A stretch of 64,000 nucleotides of DNA from Rhizobium sp. ICMP 5592 (GCF_009498525.1 NZ_QSNT01000002.1:682001-746000); one strand, 5' to 3'; shown: positions 41,895 to 50,835, counted from the stretch's first letter. Made by a program: numbers and translations. Notes: generated by a model not told the origin, from the sequence alone.

Positions 41895-41956
41895 TCGAAA
41901 TGATGCCGCTGACAGCTTTGAATTTTCCTTGTCGAAGGGAGGGAATGTGCTCATGA
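41891..41956 (+). CDS. Candidate 21-residue bridging micro-ORF
   Basis: ATG 41891 overlaps the stop of the upstream gene, and its own TGA (41954-41956) overlaps the ATG of the downstream gene at 41953. It is exactly in frame between the two ATGA junctions. The peptide begins MIEMMPLTAL. The AGGGAGGGA within it is the ribosome site for the downstream gene. It may be a coupling leader, or coincidence. Confidence 0.3.
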   Translation: MIEMMPLTALNFPCRREGMCS

Positions 41957-42369
41957 GCAAAGGCAGGCTCGACACTCTTCTTGACGGGCTCGGCATCAAG
42001 CTCGTTCCGGTTCATCGCCGCCGCGCTCCGGCGCAGAGCCATGCGCGTGGCACGATGCAGGAAATCCGCGGGCAGCATGGCGACGGGCATCTCGTCTTTG
42101 TCCTGCGTTGCATTCGCCAGACCGGCAACAATCGCGATGAACTCTGGTCGGACACGATCGGCGCGGTCTCCGATATCCTCGTGCAGCGCCAGGATTGGGC
42201 ATTGCAGCGGCCCGGCGATCTGCTGGCCGCCTTCGACGATATTGTGCTGGGGGCCTTGCGCGCGGATGCCGTTGCGCGGCGGCCGTGGCCGGTGCGTGCG
42301 ACGCTTCGGATTTTGATCTATCGGGAACTGGAGAGACGACTTGATGTACCAGAACGCCTTGCAGTTTAA
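41953..42369 (+). CDS. Phage early hypothetical protein
   Basis: 138 residues from ATG 41953, with GGGAGGGA about 9 bases upstream. Contains HLVFVLRCIRQTGNNRDELW and a predicted helical C-terminus. No catalytic or DNA-binding motif recognised. The next gene starts inside its 3' end. A longer frame from 41710 overlaps the upstream gene and was rejected. Confidence 0.65.
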   Translation: MSKGRLDTLLDGLGIKLVPVHRRRAPAQSHARGTMQEIRGQHGDGHLVFVLRCIRQTGNNRDELWSDTIGAVSDILVQRQDWALQRPGDLLAAFDDIVLGALRADAVARRPWPVRATLRILIYRELERRLDVPERLAV

Positions 42370-43015
42370 CGATCTTTCGCAACATGCAGCCGAAGTTGCC
42401 GATCTGAGCCTGATCGTTCGTGCCCGCTTCGTCGAGGCTGCGGATACGATGGTTCATCTCGACGTGCGCGGCGCGCGCCCGGATCGGATGCGGACGCTTT
42501 GGCCGGATGTTCTTCCCGAACCCGGAGATCACGCGGATATCCGCGTCCGCTATCGCCCGAGCGCGGCGGCCATCAGTCGTGCGGAAGAAGTGCTGCAGGG
42601 CTGGCTGTTGACCTACGTTCGGGACGAGGAACGTCGTATCCTGCTGTCCCGATGGTCGGTTTGCATTGCAGCACCATATGTTGCCGGCTCCTTCCGCGAT
42701 TTCTGCGCAAAGACAGGGCGAGTGAGGCGAACGGCGGAGAGGTGGATTCAGGCCGAGTTTCAGGCTGTGGCCAAGGCTTTGCTCGCGGCTTCGCCCGTAT
42801 TACAGGAAACCGATTGGTCACGCATCGCGCCGATGATGCCGAATTCGGCGGGAAGCCTTGAGCGGGCGAAGGTGCCTGCCGCAAAGCATGAGACATACTG
42901 GTTGCCGGACGACGCAAAGCCTGTGTTCGATGCGGCCAGCCCGGAGCTGGCGGCACTGGCGAAGCGCTTGGAGCGAGAGAACAGACGGCGAGCGAAGATG
43001 AAGCCTAACTCGTAA
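42344..43015 (+). CDS. DUF6362-like phage regulatory protein
   Basis: 223 residues from ATG 42344, with GGAGAG upstream, overlapping the previous gene by 26 bases. The centre (SFRDFCAKTGRVRRTAERWIQAEFQAVAKAL) resembles the helix-turn-helix of DUF6362 proteins found next to terminase genes in rhizobial prophages. A DNA-binding role is plausible. Ends at a terminator. Confidence 0.6.
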   Translation: MYQNALQFNDLSQHAAEVADLSLIVRARFVEAADTMVHLDVRGARPDRMRTLWPDVLPEPGDHADIRVRYRPSAAAISRAEEVLQGWLLTYVRDEERRILLSRWSVCIAAPYVAGSFRDFCAKTGRVRRTAERWIQAEFQAVAKALLAASPVLQETDWSRIAPMMPNSAGSLERAKVPAAKHETYWLPDDAKPVFDAASPELAALAKRLERENRRRAKMKPNS

Positions 43016-43020
43016 GAATG

Positions 43021-43047
43021 GCCCTGGTTCGAACCCAGGGCTTTTTT
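43021..43047 (+). terminator. Terminator of the early operon
   Basis: GCCCTGG (43021-43027) pairs with CCAGGGC (43035-43041) around TTCGAAC, followed by six T residues. Confidence 0.93.
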
Positions 43048-43049
43048 CG

Positions 43050-43844
43050 TTAGGATGCCTCCTCAACGCGCTGGCCTTGCCGAGATGGGGCTCCTTCAAA
43101 GGCAAACACGCCGCTCGATCTCGTGCTTCCCGTTGCGTCGCCAAAGTCCGTCACGGCATATTCCGCCAATAGACGCAGCCGTGAACGCGGCAGATGGGCG
43201 CGCCATGGGTCGCCGATCAGAATGCCCATGCCTCGTTCCAGGCAGCGATCGAGGAAGATCGTGACACGCTTGGCAAGTGCCGCTTCATAAAAGAGATCGC
43301 CAACACAAACGATATTCGATGCGGGAGGCTCGCCGCTCGTCAGATCGGCAAGGACAGGGAGAACCGCCACTCCGTTGATAGCGGCATTCAGCTCTATGGC
43401 AGCGATGGCATAAGGATCGACGTCGGCCGCAATCACTTTGGCTGCTCCCGCCTTTGCGGCGGCTATGCCGACAATGCCGGAGCCGGCGCCGAGATCGAGC
43501 ACGCGGCGGCCGGCAACGACATCGGGCCGATCGAGAAGATACCGCGCCAGCACCAGCCCTCCACCCCAGTAATGTGCCCAATAGGGTGAGCCGAATGCCT
43601 CGTCCCGCGCGGCGAGCCGCCGCAGGCCGCTTTGCGGTCCAGCTTTGTGCAGGTGAATCTCTGGAATCGACGGGACAGGCAGAACGGGAAGATGGGCGGA
43701 GATGAAATCGCGCGCTGCGCCGATCGCGGCTGCGGCTTGCGCCAGCTTGTTTTCACGCTCGATCGGGATCCATTCGCGCGGCGGCATCGCGCGGATACGG
43801 GAGAAATCCTGATTGGGTTGGTGTCGATCCTGTTTCTTGGTCAT
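43050..43844 (-). CDS. Class I SAM methyltransferase, METTL20/ETF-beta lysine methyltransferase type
   Basis: 264 residues. The SAM site is VLDLGAGSGIVGIAAAKAG (motif I) with the following acidic VIAADVDPYA. The DLFYE segment (post-motif II D-x-F-Y-E) and the FGSPYWAHYWGGG stretch are features of the METTL20 group. The Agrobacterium member methylates lysine in the electron-transfer flavoprotein beta subunit; the activity here is inferred. It is the only leftward gene in the right arm of the prophage. Confidence 0.82.
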   Translation of the reverse strand: MTKKQDRHQPNQDFSRIRAMPPREWIPIERENKLAQAAAAIGAARDFISAHLPVLPVPSIPEIHLHKAGPQSGLRRLAARDEAFGSPYWAHYWGGGLVLARYLLDRPDVVAGRRVLDLGAGSGIVGIAAAKAGAAKVIAADVDPYAIAAIELNAAINGVAVLPVLADLTSGEPPASNIVCVGDLFYEAALAKRVTIFLDRCLERGMGILIGDPWRAHLPRSRLRLLAEYAVTDFGDATGSTRSSGVFAFEGAPSRQGQRVEEAS

Positions 43845-44135
43845 TCGTTTCTTTGATGCTAACGCCGCTTCAACGGAAAAGGAGAGTATTTTTGCTCTGA
43901 TCGTCGGACGAAAGAGTGCAATATTCTAATGTAATTTCAAATAATTATATGGCTGCCGATCAAAGATTTCTCAATCCTTGCAGCCGTCTTCGCGATCAAG
44001 GGTGTCGCCAATCGGTCCGAATTGGGGTATTGATTTAGGCATGATGAGAACAGTTGCAGCGACGCACTGTTGACCGCAAGCGACTCTGTTTCAGTCGCTT
44101 GTTTCCTTCCAACGTTCCATCGGAAATCACACAGC
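43845..44135. promoter_or_regulatory. Divergent region before the terminase genes
   Basis: 291 bp with AT-rich stretches at 43915-43955. It should carry promoters for the methyltransferase gene and the terminase unit. No AACATAA-type operator was seen here and no ORF is supported. Confidence 0.4.
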
Positions 44136-44483
44136 ATGTCCACAGCCGACAAGCCCGTCGCGCCGCGCAAGCCGCGTGCCAGACGGCGCAAAACCGTGTC
44201 CGCCGGCGATACGCCGCTCGACTATATGCTGAAAGTCATGCGCGACGACGAGGCGGATCAGAAACGACGGGATGAAATGGCGAAGATTGCCGCATCCTAT
44301 GTTCACCAGAAGCCGAGTGAACGCCCGGGCAGTGGAGCCAAGGGCGGACAAAGCTTTACCATCGACCTAACCAACGCCACGGATGAGCAGCTTGCGACCC
44401 TCGAAACCCTCTTCGGTCCGCTTGCCGGATCCGGCGGCGATGATGGCGGCGATCCGCGAGGAGAAAGCGAAGCGGAAGGCTGA
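44136..44483 (+). CDS. Phage terminase small subunit-like protein
   Basis: 115 residues from ATG 44136. A basic N-terminus (RKPRARRRK) is followed by TPLDYMLKVMRDDEADQKRR, the DYML-x-VM-x-D pattern seen in small terminase-like proteins of alphaproteobacterial phages, then a Gly/Asp-rich tail. It overlaps the large subunit gene, a normal arrangement. Would recognise phage DNA for packaging. Confidence 0.72.
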   Translation: MSTADKPVAPRKPRARRRKTVSAGDTPLDYMLKVMRDDEADQKRRDEMAKIAASYVHQKPSERPGSGAKGGQSFTIDLTNATDEQLATLETLFGPLAGSGGDDGGDPRGESEAEG

Positions 44484-45924
44484 TGCCGAGCGGGTTGAAC
44501 TTGCCCGGCGAATTGCAGCGGATGCCGAGAGGATTCGGGAGCAATGTCGTTCGCTAGCCGGTTTCGTCCGCGAAGCCTGGCATGTGGTCGAGCCAGCTGT
44601 CGACTATGTTCATGGCTGGCATATCGATGCCATCTGCCGGCATCTCGAGGCGGTAACGTCGGGTGAGATCACACGGTTGTTGATCAATGTGCCGCCGGGA
44701 ACGATGAAGTCTCTTCTCTGTGGCGTCTTTTGGCCCGCCTGGGAATGGGGACCGAGGAATAGACCGGAGTTGCGCTATCTCGGCTCGTCCTATTCGGAAC
44801 ACTATGCCAAGCGTGACAACAGGCGCATGCGCGATCTCGTCGCTTCGGAATGGTATCAGGCGCTGTGGGGCGACCGGGTGAAGCTGACGCGGTCGGGCGA
44901 GATGGCCTTTGCCAATACGCGTACCGGCTTTCGCCAGGGCGTGCCGTTTTCACGGTTGACGGGCGGGCGCGGCGATCGGGTGATCATCGACGACCCGCAT
45001 TCGGTCGACGGTGCGGAATCCGAAGCGGAGCGTCTGTCGACCATTCGCACCTTTCGGGAGTCCGTGCCGACGCGGCTCAACGATCCCCAGCGTTCGGCGA
45101 TCGTCGTCGTCATGCAACGGCTGCACGAGGCCGATGTTTCCGGCACGATCCTGTCGCTTGGGCTTGGCTATGAGCATCTGATGTTGCCGATGGAATTCGA
45201 GCCGGAGCGTCGTTGCCGAACATTGATCGGGTTTACTGATCCGCGAACTGGGGAGGGCGAGTTGCTCTTTCCCGAGCGCTTTCCGCGCGCGGTCGTGGAG
45301 CGGGACAAGCTACCCCTCGGCTCCTATGCCGTTGCCGGCCAGTTTCAGCAGCGACCGTCGCCGCGTTCGGGCGGGTTGTTCCAGCGCGGCGATTTTGAGA
45401 TCGTCGATGCTGTTCCGGCGGCCGCAAAACGTTGCCGCGCCTGGGATTTTGCGGCTTCAAAGGCACGTCCAGGCCGCCAACCGGATTGGACGGTCGGTCT
45501 GCGCATGGCCGAAGCTGATGGCATCTTTTACGTCGAAACAATCGCCCGCGGCCGCTGGTCGCCGGCGGAGGTCGAGCGCAATCTGAAGAATATGGCGACG
45601 CAGGACGGGCCGACGGTGATGATCCGCATGCCGCAGGATCCGGGCGCTGCCGGCAAGGCTGATGCCGAGACGAAGATCAAGCTGCTCGCCGGTTTTCCCA
45701 TAAGGGTCTTGTCCATCACCGGTGACAAGGCGACACGCGCCAAGCCGGCGTCGGCTCAGGCCGAGGCTGGGAACGTCAAATTGCTGCGTGGCGAATGGAA
45801 CGAGGCGTTTCTCGATGAGATCTGCGGCTTTCCGAATGCGCAGTTCGACGATCAGGTGGATGCCTTTGCTGATGCGTTGAACGAGTTGGCGCTCGGTTCC
45901 TCCTTCAGCTTCAAGAATTTCTAG
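44440..45924 (+). CDS. Phage terminase large subunit
   Basis: 494 residues from ATG 44440 (frame open to 44383). The ATPase has Walker A NVPPGTMKS at about 83-91 and Walker B RVIIDDPHS; the C-terminal nuclease starts at CRAWDFAASK and closes with QFDDQVDAFADALN. This is the packaging motor of a tailed phage and looks intact, which contrasts with the loss of most late genes. Confidence 0.93.
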   Translation: MMAAIREEKAKRKADAERVELARRIAADAERIREQCRSLAGFVREAWHVVEPAVDYVHGWHIDAICRHLEAVTSGEITRLLINVPPGTMKSLLCGVFWPAWEWGPRNRPELRYLGSSYSEHYAKRDNRRMRDLVASEWYQALWGDRVKLTRSGEMAFANTRTGFRQGVPFSRLTGGRGDRVIIDDPHSVDGAESEAERLSTIRTFRESVPTRLNDPQRSAIVVVMQRLHEADVSGTILSLGLGYEHLMLPMEFEPERRCRTLIGFTDPRTGEGELLFPERFPRAVVERDKLPLGSYAVAGQFQQRPSPRSGGLFQRGDFEIVDAVPAAAKRCRAWDFAASKARPGRQPDWTVGLRMAEADGIFYVETIARGRWSPAEVERNLKNMATQDGPTVMIRMPQDPGAAGKADAETKIKLLAGFPIRVLSITGDKATRAKPASAQAEAGNVKLLRGEWNEAFLDEICGFPNAQFDDQVDAFADALNELALGSSFSFKNF

Positions 45925-45972
45925 GCCTTCCAGATCGGGCCTTTCCTTCACATAAATGCCAAAGGATAATCC

Positions 45973-47358
45973 ATGGGACACGTACTCTCGATGGTTCGCG
46001 ACGGGTTGGTGAGCCTTGCGTCTCGGATGGGGACGGAGCGCGACAAGGCGGCATCGGTCTTCTACACGCAGCCGATTCTGACCGACGAACAGATCATCGC
46101 CGCCTATCGCGGCTCCTGGCTGCCGCGCAAGATCGTCGATATTCCGGCTCTGGATAGTTGCCGAAAGTGGCGCAATTGGCAGGCCGAGAGCGATCAGATC
46201 GGATTGATCGAAGCCGAGGAGAGCCGGCTGAATCTGCGCGGCAAGGTGCTGGAAGCCTCCAAGAAAGCGCGGCTCTTCGGCGGGGCGGCTTTGTTTGTCG
46301 GTATCGGCGATGCCGATCCCTCTCGGCCGCTCGATAGCGAGCGCGTCGGCAAGGGTGGGCTGAAACATCTGACCGTCTTGACGCGTCGCCAACTTGCCAC
46401 GGGAGAGATCGAGCGCGATCCCACTTCGGAATGGTATGGCAAGCCGAAGTTCTACACGCTGACCGGTGTGAGTGGAACTCAAGTCGTCATCCATCCGTCT
46501 AGACTGGTGATCTTCAACGGCGCCATGGCACCGGACGAGGATTTCGGCGGGGCGCTGGGGCAGGGCAGTCATGGCTGGGGCGAGAGCGTGCTCACCGCGA
46601 CCCTGGATGCCATCAAGAATGCCGACAGCACGGCTGCCAATATCGCCAGCCTCGTCTTCGAGGCGAAGATCGACATTATCAAGGTGCCGCAGTTCTCGGC
46701 CAATATCGGCAACCAGGCTTATGAGGACGCCGTGCTGCGCCGCTATACGCTGGCCAACACCATCAAGGGCGTCAACGGCACGCTGATCCTCGATGCCGAG
46801 GAGGAATACGACAGCAAGAGCGCCCCGCTTTCCGGTCTGACGGATATCATCATGGCTTTCCTGCAGATCGTCTCAGGTGCCGCCGATATTCCGGTCACGC
46901 GTCTGCTCGGCCAATCCCCCGCCGGTCTCAACGCCACCGGCGATGCCGACATGAAGAACTATCACGATCGGATCCAGGCGATCCAGGAACTCGACTTCAC
47001 GCCCGCCATGTCCCGCCTCGACGAGTGCCTCATTCGTTCCGCCATCGGTACCCGTGATCTGGATATCTACGCCTCTTGGGCACCGCTGGAGCAGATGAGC
47101 GAGAAGGACAAGGCCGACATCTTCAAGACCAAGGCCGATGCGGCGCGAACCCTGTTCGGCTCATCCTCCGGGCAGGAGATCATCCCGCGTCAGGCGCTGT
47201 CTGAGGCGCTGGTGAATACGTTGGTCGAGGACGGATCGTTGCCCGGGCTGGAGGCGGCTATCGCGGCATTCGAAGGATCCGTTCAAGCTGATCAGCCAGA
47301 GCTTGCCCCGGAGGAAGCTCTGCGCGGGAATGCCGGGTCTGACGCGGCTTCTTCATAG
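45973..47358 (+). CDS. Phage portal protein (DUF1073 family)
   Basis: 461 residues starting after AAAGGATAATCC. Family features are AYRGSWLPRKIVDIPALDS near the start and the central ADIPVTRLLGQSPAGLNATGDADMKNYHDRIQ block, a portal signature. The portal forms the DNA-entry ring of the capsid. Some databases label DUF1073 proteins as anti-CBASS Acb1 family because longer members carry an extra domain; this one is too short for that. Confidence 0.88.
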   Translation: MGHVLSMVRDGLVSLASRMGTERDKAASVFYTQPILTDEQIIAAYRGSWLPRKIVDIPALDSCRKWRNWQAESDQIGLIEAEESRLNLRGKVLEASKKARLFGGAALFVGIGDADPSRPLDSERVGKGGLKHLTVLTRRQLATGEIERDPTSEWYGKPKFYTLTGVSGTQVVIHPSRLVIFNGAMAPDEDFGGALGQGSHGWGESVLTATLDAIKNADSTAANIASLVFEAKIDIIKVPQFSANIGNQAYEDAVLRRYTLANTIKGVNGTLILDAEEEYDSKSAPLSGLTDIIMAFLQIVSGAADIPVTRLLGQSPAGLNATGDADMKNYHDRIQAIQELDFTPAMSRLDECLIRSAIGTRDLDIYASWAPLEQMSEKDKADIFKTKADAARTLFGSSSGQEIIPRQALSEALVNTLVEDGSLPGLEAAIAAFEGSVQADQPELAPEEALRGNAGSDAASS

Positions 47359-47411
47359 CCCGAAGACATACCCATCAACCAAAGTCGGCTCCGACCAAGG
47401 GACATCCAATC

Positions 47412-47870
47412 ATGAATTTCACAGACATTGTCACCGTCGCGGGAACGCGGCGGACCGGGGACGGCTATCTTGTTGCTGACGCCCGGGTCGCCCGTACGGG
47501 CATTCAAAATTATCTCGGCTCGGAGATCGGCAGGCCGGAGATGCCTACTGTGCGCGTCTATCGGCCCGGCACGGAAGTGTTCTCCGAGGACACGCTGAAG
47601 AGTGCCGCTCACCGGCCGGTGACAAATGAGCATCCGCCGGAAATGGTCACCTCGGAAAACTGGAAGACGTATTCCGTCGGGCAGACCGGCGATGAGATCG
47701 CGGGTGAGGGCATCTTCATTCGTGTGCCGTTGATGGTCAGCGACGAGGCGGCGATCCAGGACATTGAGAGCGGCAAGCAGGAGCTTTCCGCCGGCTATGT
47801 CTGTGATCTCGATTTTACAGCGGGCGTGACCTCCGCCGGTGAGGCCTACGACGCTGTCCAGGTTTGGTGA
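47412..47870 (+). pseudogene. Truncated DUF2213 phage head protein
   Basis: 152 residues. The frame follows the DUF2213 (prohead-protease-like) pattern: LVADARVARTGIQNYLG, VTNEHPPEMVTSENWK and SAGYVCDLDF, reaching the normal YDAVQ motif. There the family usually continues with an N-x-H-x-A-(L/I)-V block, but this frame reads VW and stops. Full-length members are usually over twice this size, so the 3' part has been lost, probably by the deletion that removed the late genes. Confidence 0.78.
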
Positions 47871-47971
47871 AGCCACAACCGCCAGTCACCAAATGAGGCC
47901 GTGCTTCTCAGCCATCATTTAGCTGAGACAAGTGCATTTCTGATTTCAATAAGCATCTTTAGAGGTGGGCT

Positions 47972-48301
47972 ATGGCGATGAACGAATTTCTCGATGCTTT
48001 AGGCATCAAGGTCGGGGTCGTCATCGCGGGCCTTTCCGGCGGTATCTTACGTGGCCTGTCGCGGCGTCGATATACGGCCCGCGAAATCATTGCGTCACCC
48101 ATTTGTGGCGCACTTGCCGCAGCTTATCTGACAGAGCCGGCACTTTACTATCTGCGAGCCGTCAATTGGCCTCTGCCGCAAAAGGATGTCGCAGCCATGA
48201 ATGCCACGGCCTTCGTGGTTGGTGTCTGTGCCATGTGGATCGCCGACCTGATCTTCGATACCATCTCACGCTGGATCAGGGGTGGGAAAGCGGTACCCTG
48301 A
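47972..48301 (+). CDS. Phage holin-like membrane protein
   Basis: 109 residues from ATG 47972 with AGAGGTGGG upstream. Three predicted membrane helices: VVIAGLSGGILRGL, SPICGALAAAYLTEPALYYL and ATAFVVGVCAMWIADLIF. Size and topology match small phage holins that release endolysin, but no endolysin gene is present. Last recognisable prophage gene. Confidence 0.75.
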   Translation: MAMNEFLDALGIKVGVVIAGLSGGILRGLSRRRYTAREIIASPICGALAAAYLTEPALYYLRAVNWPLPQKDVAAMNATAFVVGVCAMWIADLIFDTISRWIRGGKAVP

Positions 48302-48340
48302 TCCAACGCTGCTAAACAGCGGCCCGCAATTTCCCTATTT

Positions 48341-48373
48341 CGCCCTCTCCTTAACAGGGAGAGGGCGTCTTTT
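48341..48373 (+). terminator. Terminator after the holin
   Basis: CGCCCTCTCC (48341-48350) pairs perfectly with GGAGAGGGCG (48358-48367) around 7 bases, then TCTTTT. Confidence 0.88.
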
Positions 48374-48555
48374 GTGTTTGTGGCTTCCGTAATCGCTCTA
48401 CACCATGCTTTTCGGAATACGCCAGTCGACCTGTGAGGTGAGCCTGGTTCATGTTACCGCGCGTGATGTCTTTCATTTGAACTATAATCATTGTCGCTGT
48501 TGCCACTGGGCTGATAAAGCTTGCTGGCAGAGATTGTCGATGAAAGGCGCGCGCG

Positions 48556-49641
48556 ATGAGCCAATGGCCCGACACCCGGATCCTTGATCTATTTGGCATT
48601 GCCCTTCCCATCATCCAGGCGCCGATGGCGGGAGCGACGTCACCGGAGATGGTGATCGCGGTCAGCGAAGCTGGCGGGCTTGGTTCTCTGCCGAGCGCGC
48701 AATATAATGTCGAACAGCTACGCCTCGCGCTCGAAACGATACGGGCGGCTACGAAAAAGCCGATCAATGTAAATTTCTTCGCTCATACAATGCCGGAGAT
48801 CGATCTCGGACGACAAGCGTCGTGGCGAAAACGGCTTGTACCTTACTACATCGAGGCTGGCCTTGATCCGGCCATGCCTGTTCCCGCCGGCGGCCGGGCG
48901 CCATTCGACGGCTTTTTCTGCGAGGTCGTCGAGGCGTATCGGCCTGAGGTCGTTAGCTTTCATTTCGGGTTGCCAGATAGGGGGCTAGTTGAGCGGGTAA
49001 GGGCCACGGGAGCGAAGATCATCTCCTCGGCGACCACGGTGGCGGAGGCGCGATGGCTTGCCGATCGTGGTGTCGATGCGGTTATTGCCATGGGTTTCGA
49101 GGCGGGCGGCCATCGCGGCAATTTCCTGACTGAGGATATGGCGACACAGGTGGGCACGATGGCGCTGGTGCCTCAGATCGTCGATGCTGTCAAAATTCCC
49201 GTTATTGCTGCGGGGGGCATCGGGGACGGACGCGGAATTGCGGCGGTTTTCGCGCTGGGTGCGTGTGCGGCGCAGATCGGTACGAGCTATCTGTTTACGC
49301 CTGAGGCGAAGATTCCTGCGGTTCATCGGGTCGCGCTGGAGCATGCTAGTGACGACAGTACGGCTTTGACCAATGTTTTCACCGGACGGCCGGCGAGGGG
49401 TGTCATGAACCGCATCATGCGTGAGATTGGGCCGCTCACGGATCTTGCGCCGGCATTCCCGACAGCCGGTGGCGCGCTGGCGCCGCTGCGCGCCAAGGCG
49501 GAGGCAATGGGTTCCGGTGACTTTACCAATCTCTGGTCTGGCCAGGCCGCGAGGTTGGCGCAGTCACTTCCGTCGTCCGAACTCACCACCGGTTTGGCGA
49601 GCGAGGCGATTGCGCTCATGAAACGATTGGCGGGACATTGA
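48556..49641 (+). CDS. Nitronate monooxygenase (2-nitropropane dioxygenase family)
   Basis: 361 residues, FMN-dependent TIM barrel that oxidises nitronates to carbonyl compounds and nitrite. Landmarks are PIIQAPMAGATSPEMVIAVS at the start, VIAMGFEAGGHRG (substrate/flavin loop with His), and IPVIAAGGIGDGRGIAA, the phosphate-binding loop. Stand-alone gene to the right of the prophage. Confidence 0.92.
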   Translation: MSQWPDTRILDLFGIALPIIQAPMAGATSPEMVIAVSEAGGLGSLPSAQYNVEQLRLALETIRAATKKPINVNFFAHTMPEIDLGRQASWRKRLVPYYIEAGLDPAMPVPAGGRAPFDGFFCEVVEAYRPEVVSFHFGLPDRGLVERVRATGAKIISSATTVAEARWLADRGVDAVIAMGFEAGGHRGNFLTEDMATQVGTMALVPQIVDAVKIPVIAAGGIGDGRGIAAVFALGACAAQIGTSYLFTPEAKIPAVHRVALEHASDDSTALTNVFTGRPARGVMNRIMREIGPLTDLAPAFPTAGGALAPLRAKAEAMGSGDFTNLWSGQAARLAQSLPSSELTTGLASEAIALMKRLAGH

Positions 49642-49690
49642 GGTATCGGTCGTCTATCTGATACCGCGGGAAAAAAGAGGGGGAAGGCAT

Positions 49691-50548
49691 ATGACCTTTG
49701 CGAGAGATTTGATGGATCGTTTCGCCGTTTCTACATGGTCGCTACACCGTGCCCTTGGTGGCACTTATCTCTACAAGCCGGGTGGAACCAAAACGCCCGC
49801 GCGCCAGCCAACCTATGGTGAAGGCTCGGTGGAATTGATAGATCTCCCGGCACAATTTGCGGAACATGGCATTTTCCGCATGGAAATATGCTCGTTTCAT
49901 CTGCCGAGCCGCTCGGCTGCTTATATTGGTGACCTGCGCAAAGCCTTTGAGAGAGCAGGCGTGAAGATTCAGACGTTGTTGGTCGAAGATGGGGATATCA
50001 GCAATCCTGAGACGGCCGAGCGCGATGCCGATTGGATGGCGGGCTGGATCGAGGTTGCCGTTACGCTCGGAGCTGAGAATATGCGCGTGATCGCCGGCAA
50101 GGAGCAGCCGACTGATGAGGCATTGAGCCGCGCGGAGACCTACCTTCGCCAGCTATCTGAGCAGCTGGCAAGCACCGGCGTCCGCCTCGTCATCGAAAAC
50201 TGGTTTTCGTTGTTGCCGGGGCCCGTCGAGGTCAATCGGGTACTCGATGCTCTGGACGGTAAACTCGGTCTCAATGGCGATTTCGGCAATTGGCATGGGA
50301 CGGGAAAGTATGCCGATCTGGCAAAGATCATGGGGCGTGCCGAGCTCTGCCATGCCAAGGCGCATTATTCGGAAACTGGTCTCGATGCAGAGGATTATAT
50401 TCGTTGCGTCGAGCTCTCCGTTGCTGCCGGCTACAAAGGCCCGTTCACGTTGATCTACGATTCTTCATTCCACGATAATGAATGGTCCGGCATTCTGGAA
50501 GAGCGGGATTGCATCGCCAGCGTATTGAGCAAGGCTGCCGCGGCGTGA
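49691..50548 (+). CDS. Sugar phosphate isomerase/epimerase-like TIM-barrel protein
   Basis: 285 residues of the AP endonuclease 2/xylose-isomerase-like barrel family. Visible metal-site candidates are Glu in LVIENWFS, the Asp in NGDFGNWH, and His in ELCHAKAHYSE. Such proteins isomerise or epimerise sugars or inositols; the substrate is unknown. Follows the monooxygenase gene by 49 bases on the same strand, with GGGGGAAGG as ribosome site. Confidence 0.85.
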   Translation: MTFARDLMDRFAVSTWSLHRALGGTYLYKPGGTKTPARQPTYGEGSVELIDLPAQFAEHGIFRMEICSFHLPSRSAAYIGDLRKAFERAGVKIQTLLVEDGDISNPETAERDADWMAGWIEVAVTLGAENMRVIAGKEQPTDEALSRAETYLRQLSEQLASTGVRLVIENWFSLLPGPVEVNRVLDALDGKLGLNGDFGNWHGTGKYADLAKIMGRAELCHAKAHYSETGLDAEDYIRCVELSVAAGYKGPFTLIYDSSFHDNEWSGILEERDCIASVLSKAAAA

Positions 50549-50628
50549 TGGCTCTGAATAGTGGTGCCGCTGGCAGCTTGGATCTGCTGTCGTGACATCA
50601 CTATCAGGCTGCGCCGGCGCTGTGAACC

Positions 50629-50835
50629 TCAATGGAACTCGTATTCATGCAGAGCGCCGAGCAACTGGTCTTGCGTTTGATAGCCGGCCTCGTAGAGGCT
50701 GATTGCTACATTGGCGGCCGATAGGCCTTCCTGGCTTTGTAGTTTGATGCTGCGTTCCGCGCACCACGCGTAAAGTGCGCTGGCGAGGATGTCGACATCG
50801 TCGGGATAGAGGGGCGAGTTGACCATCATAGACAT
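50629..50835 (-). CDS. Small conserved-looking hypothetical protein
   Basis: 68 residues, MSMMVNSPLYPDDVDILASA..., acidic, no signal or membrane segment. Regular helix-forming composition (DDVDILASALYAWCAERSI, AANVAISLYEAGY) argues for a real gene. The ribosome site is weak. Function unknown. Confidence 0.6.
   Translation of the reverse strand: MSMMVNSPLYPDDVDILASALYAWCAERSIKLQSQEGLSAANVAISLYEAGYQTQDQLLGALHEYEFH

Larger units (their letters stand above)
39155..48301. mobile_element. Degenerate prophage
   Basis: A contiguous phage-derived block: leftward arm with a coupled gene pair and an S24 repressor (39155-40958), rightward arm with early genes (41117-43015), terminase subunits (44136-45924), DUF1073 portal (45973-47358), truncated DUF2213 protein (47412-47870) and holin (47972-48301). 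No integrase, replication, capsid, tail or endolysin genes are present. The DUF2213 frame stops early and the holin follows, which suggests a deletion of the late genes. Ends are set by the outermost recognisable genes; I found no attachment-site duplication. Confidence 0.85.

Noticed and set aside
45973..47358. Anti-CBASS Acb1 protein
   Set aside because: The match is to the DUF1073 portal part only; the length leaves no room for the phosphodiesterase domain that the name refers to.
39155..48301. Gene transfer agent cluster
   Set aside because: A CI-like repressor, early genes, a non-GTA portal family and a holin without the ordered GTA head-tail set indicate a prophage remnant.
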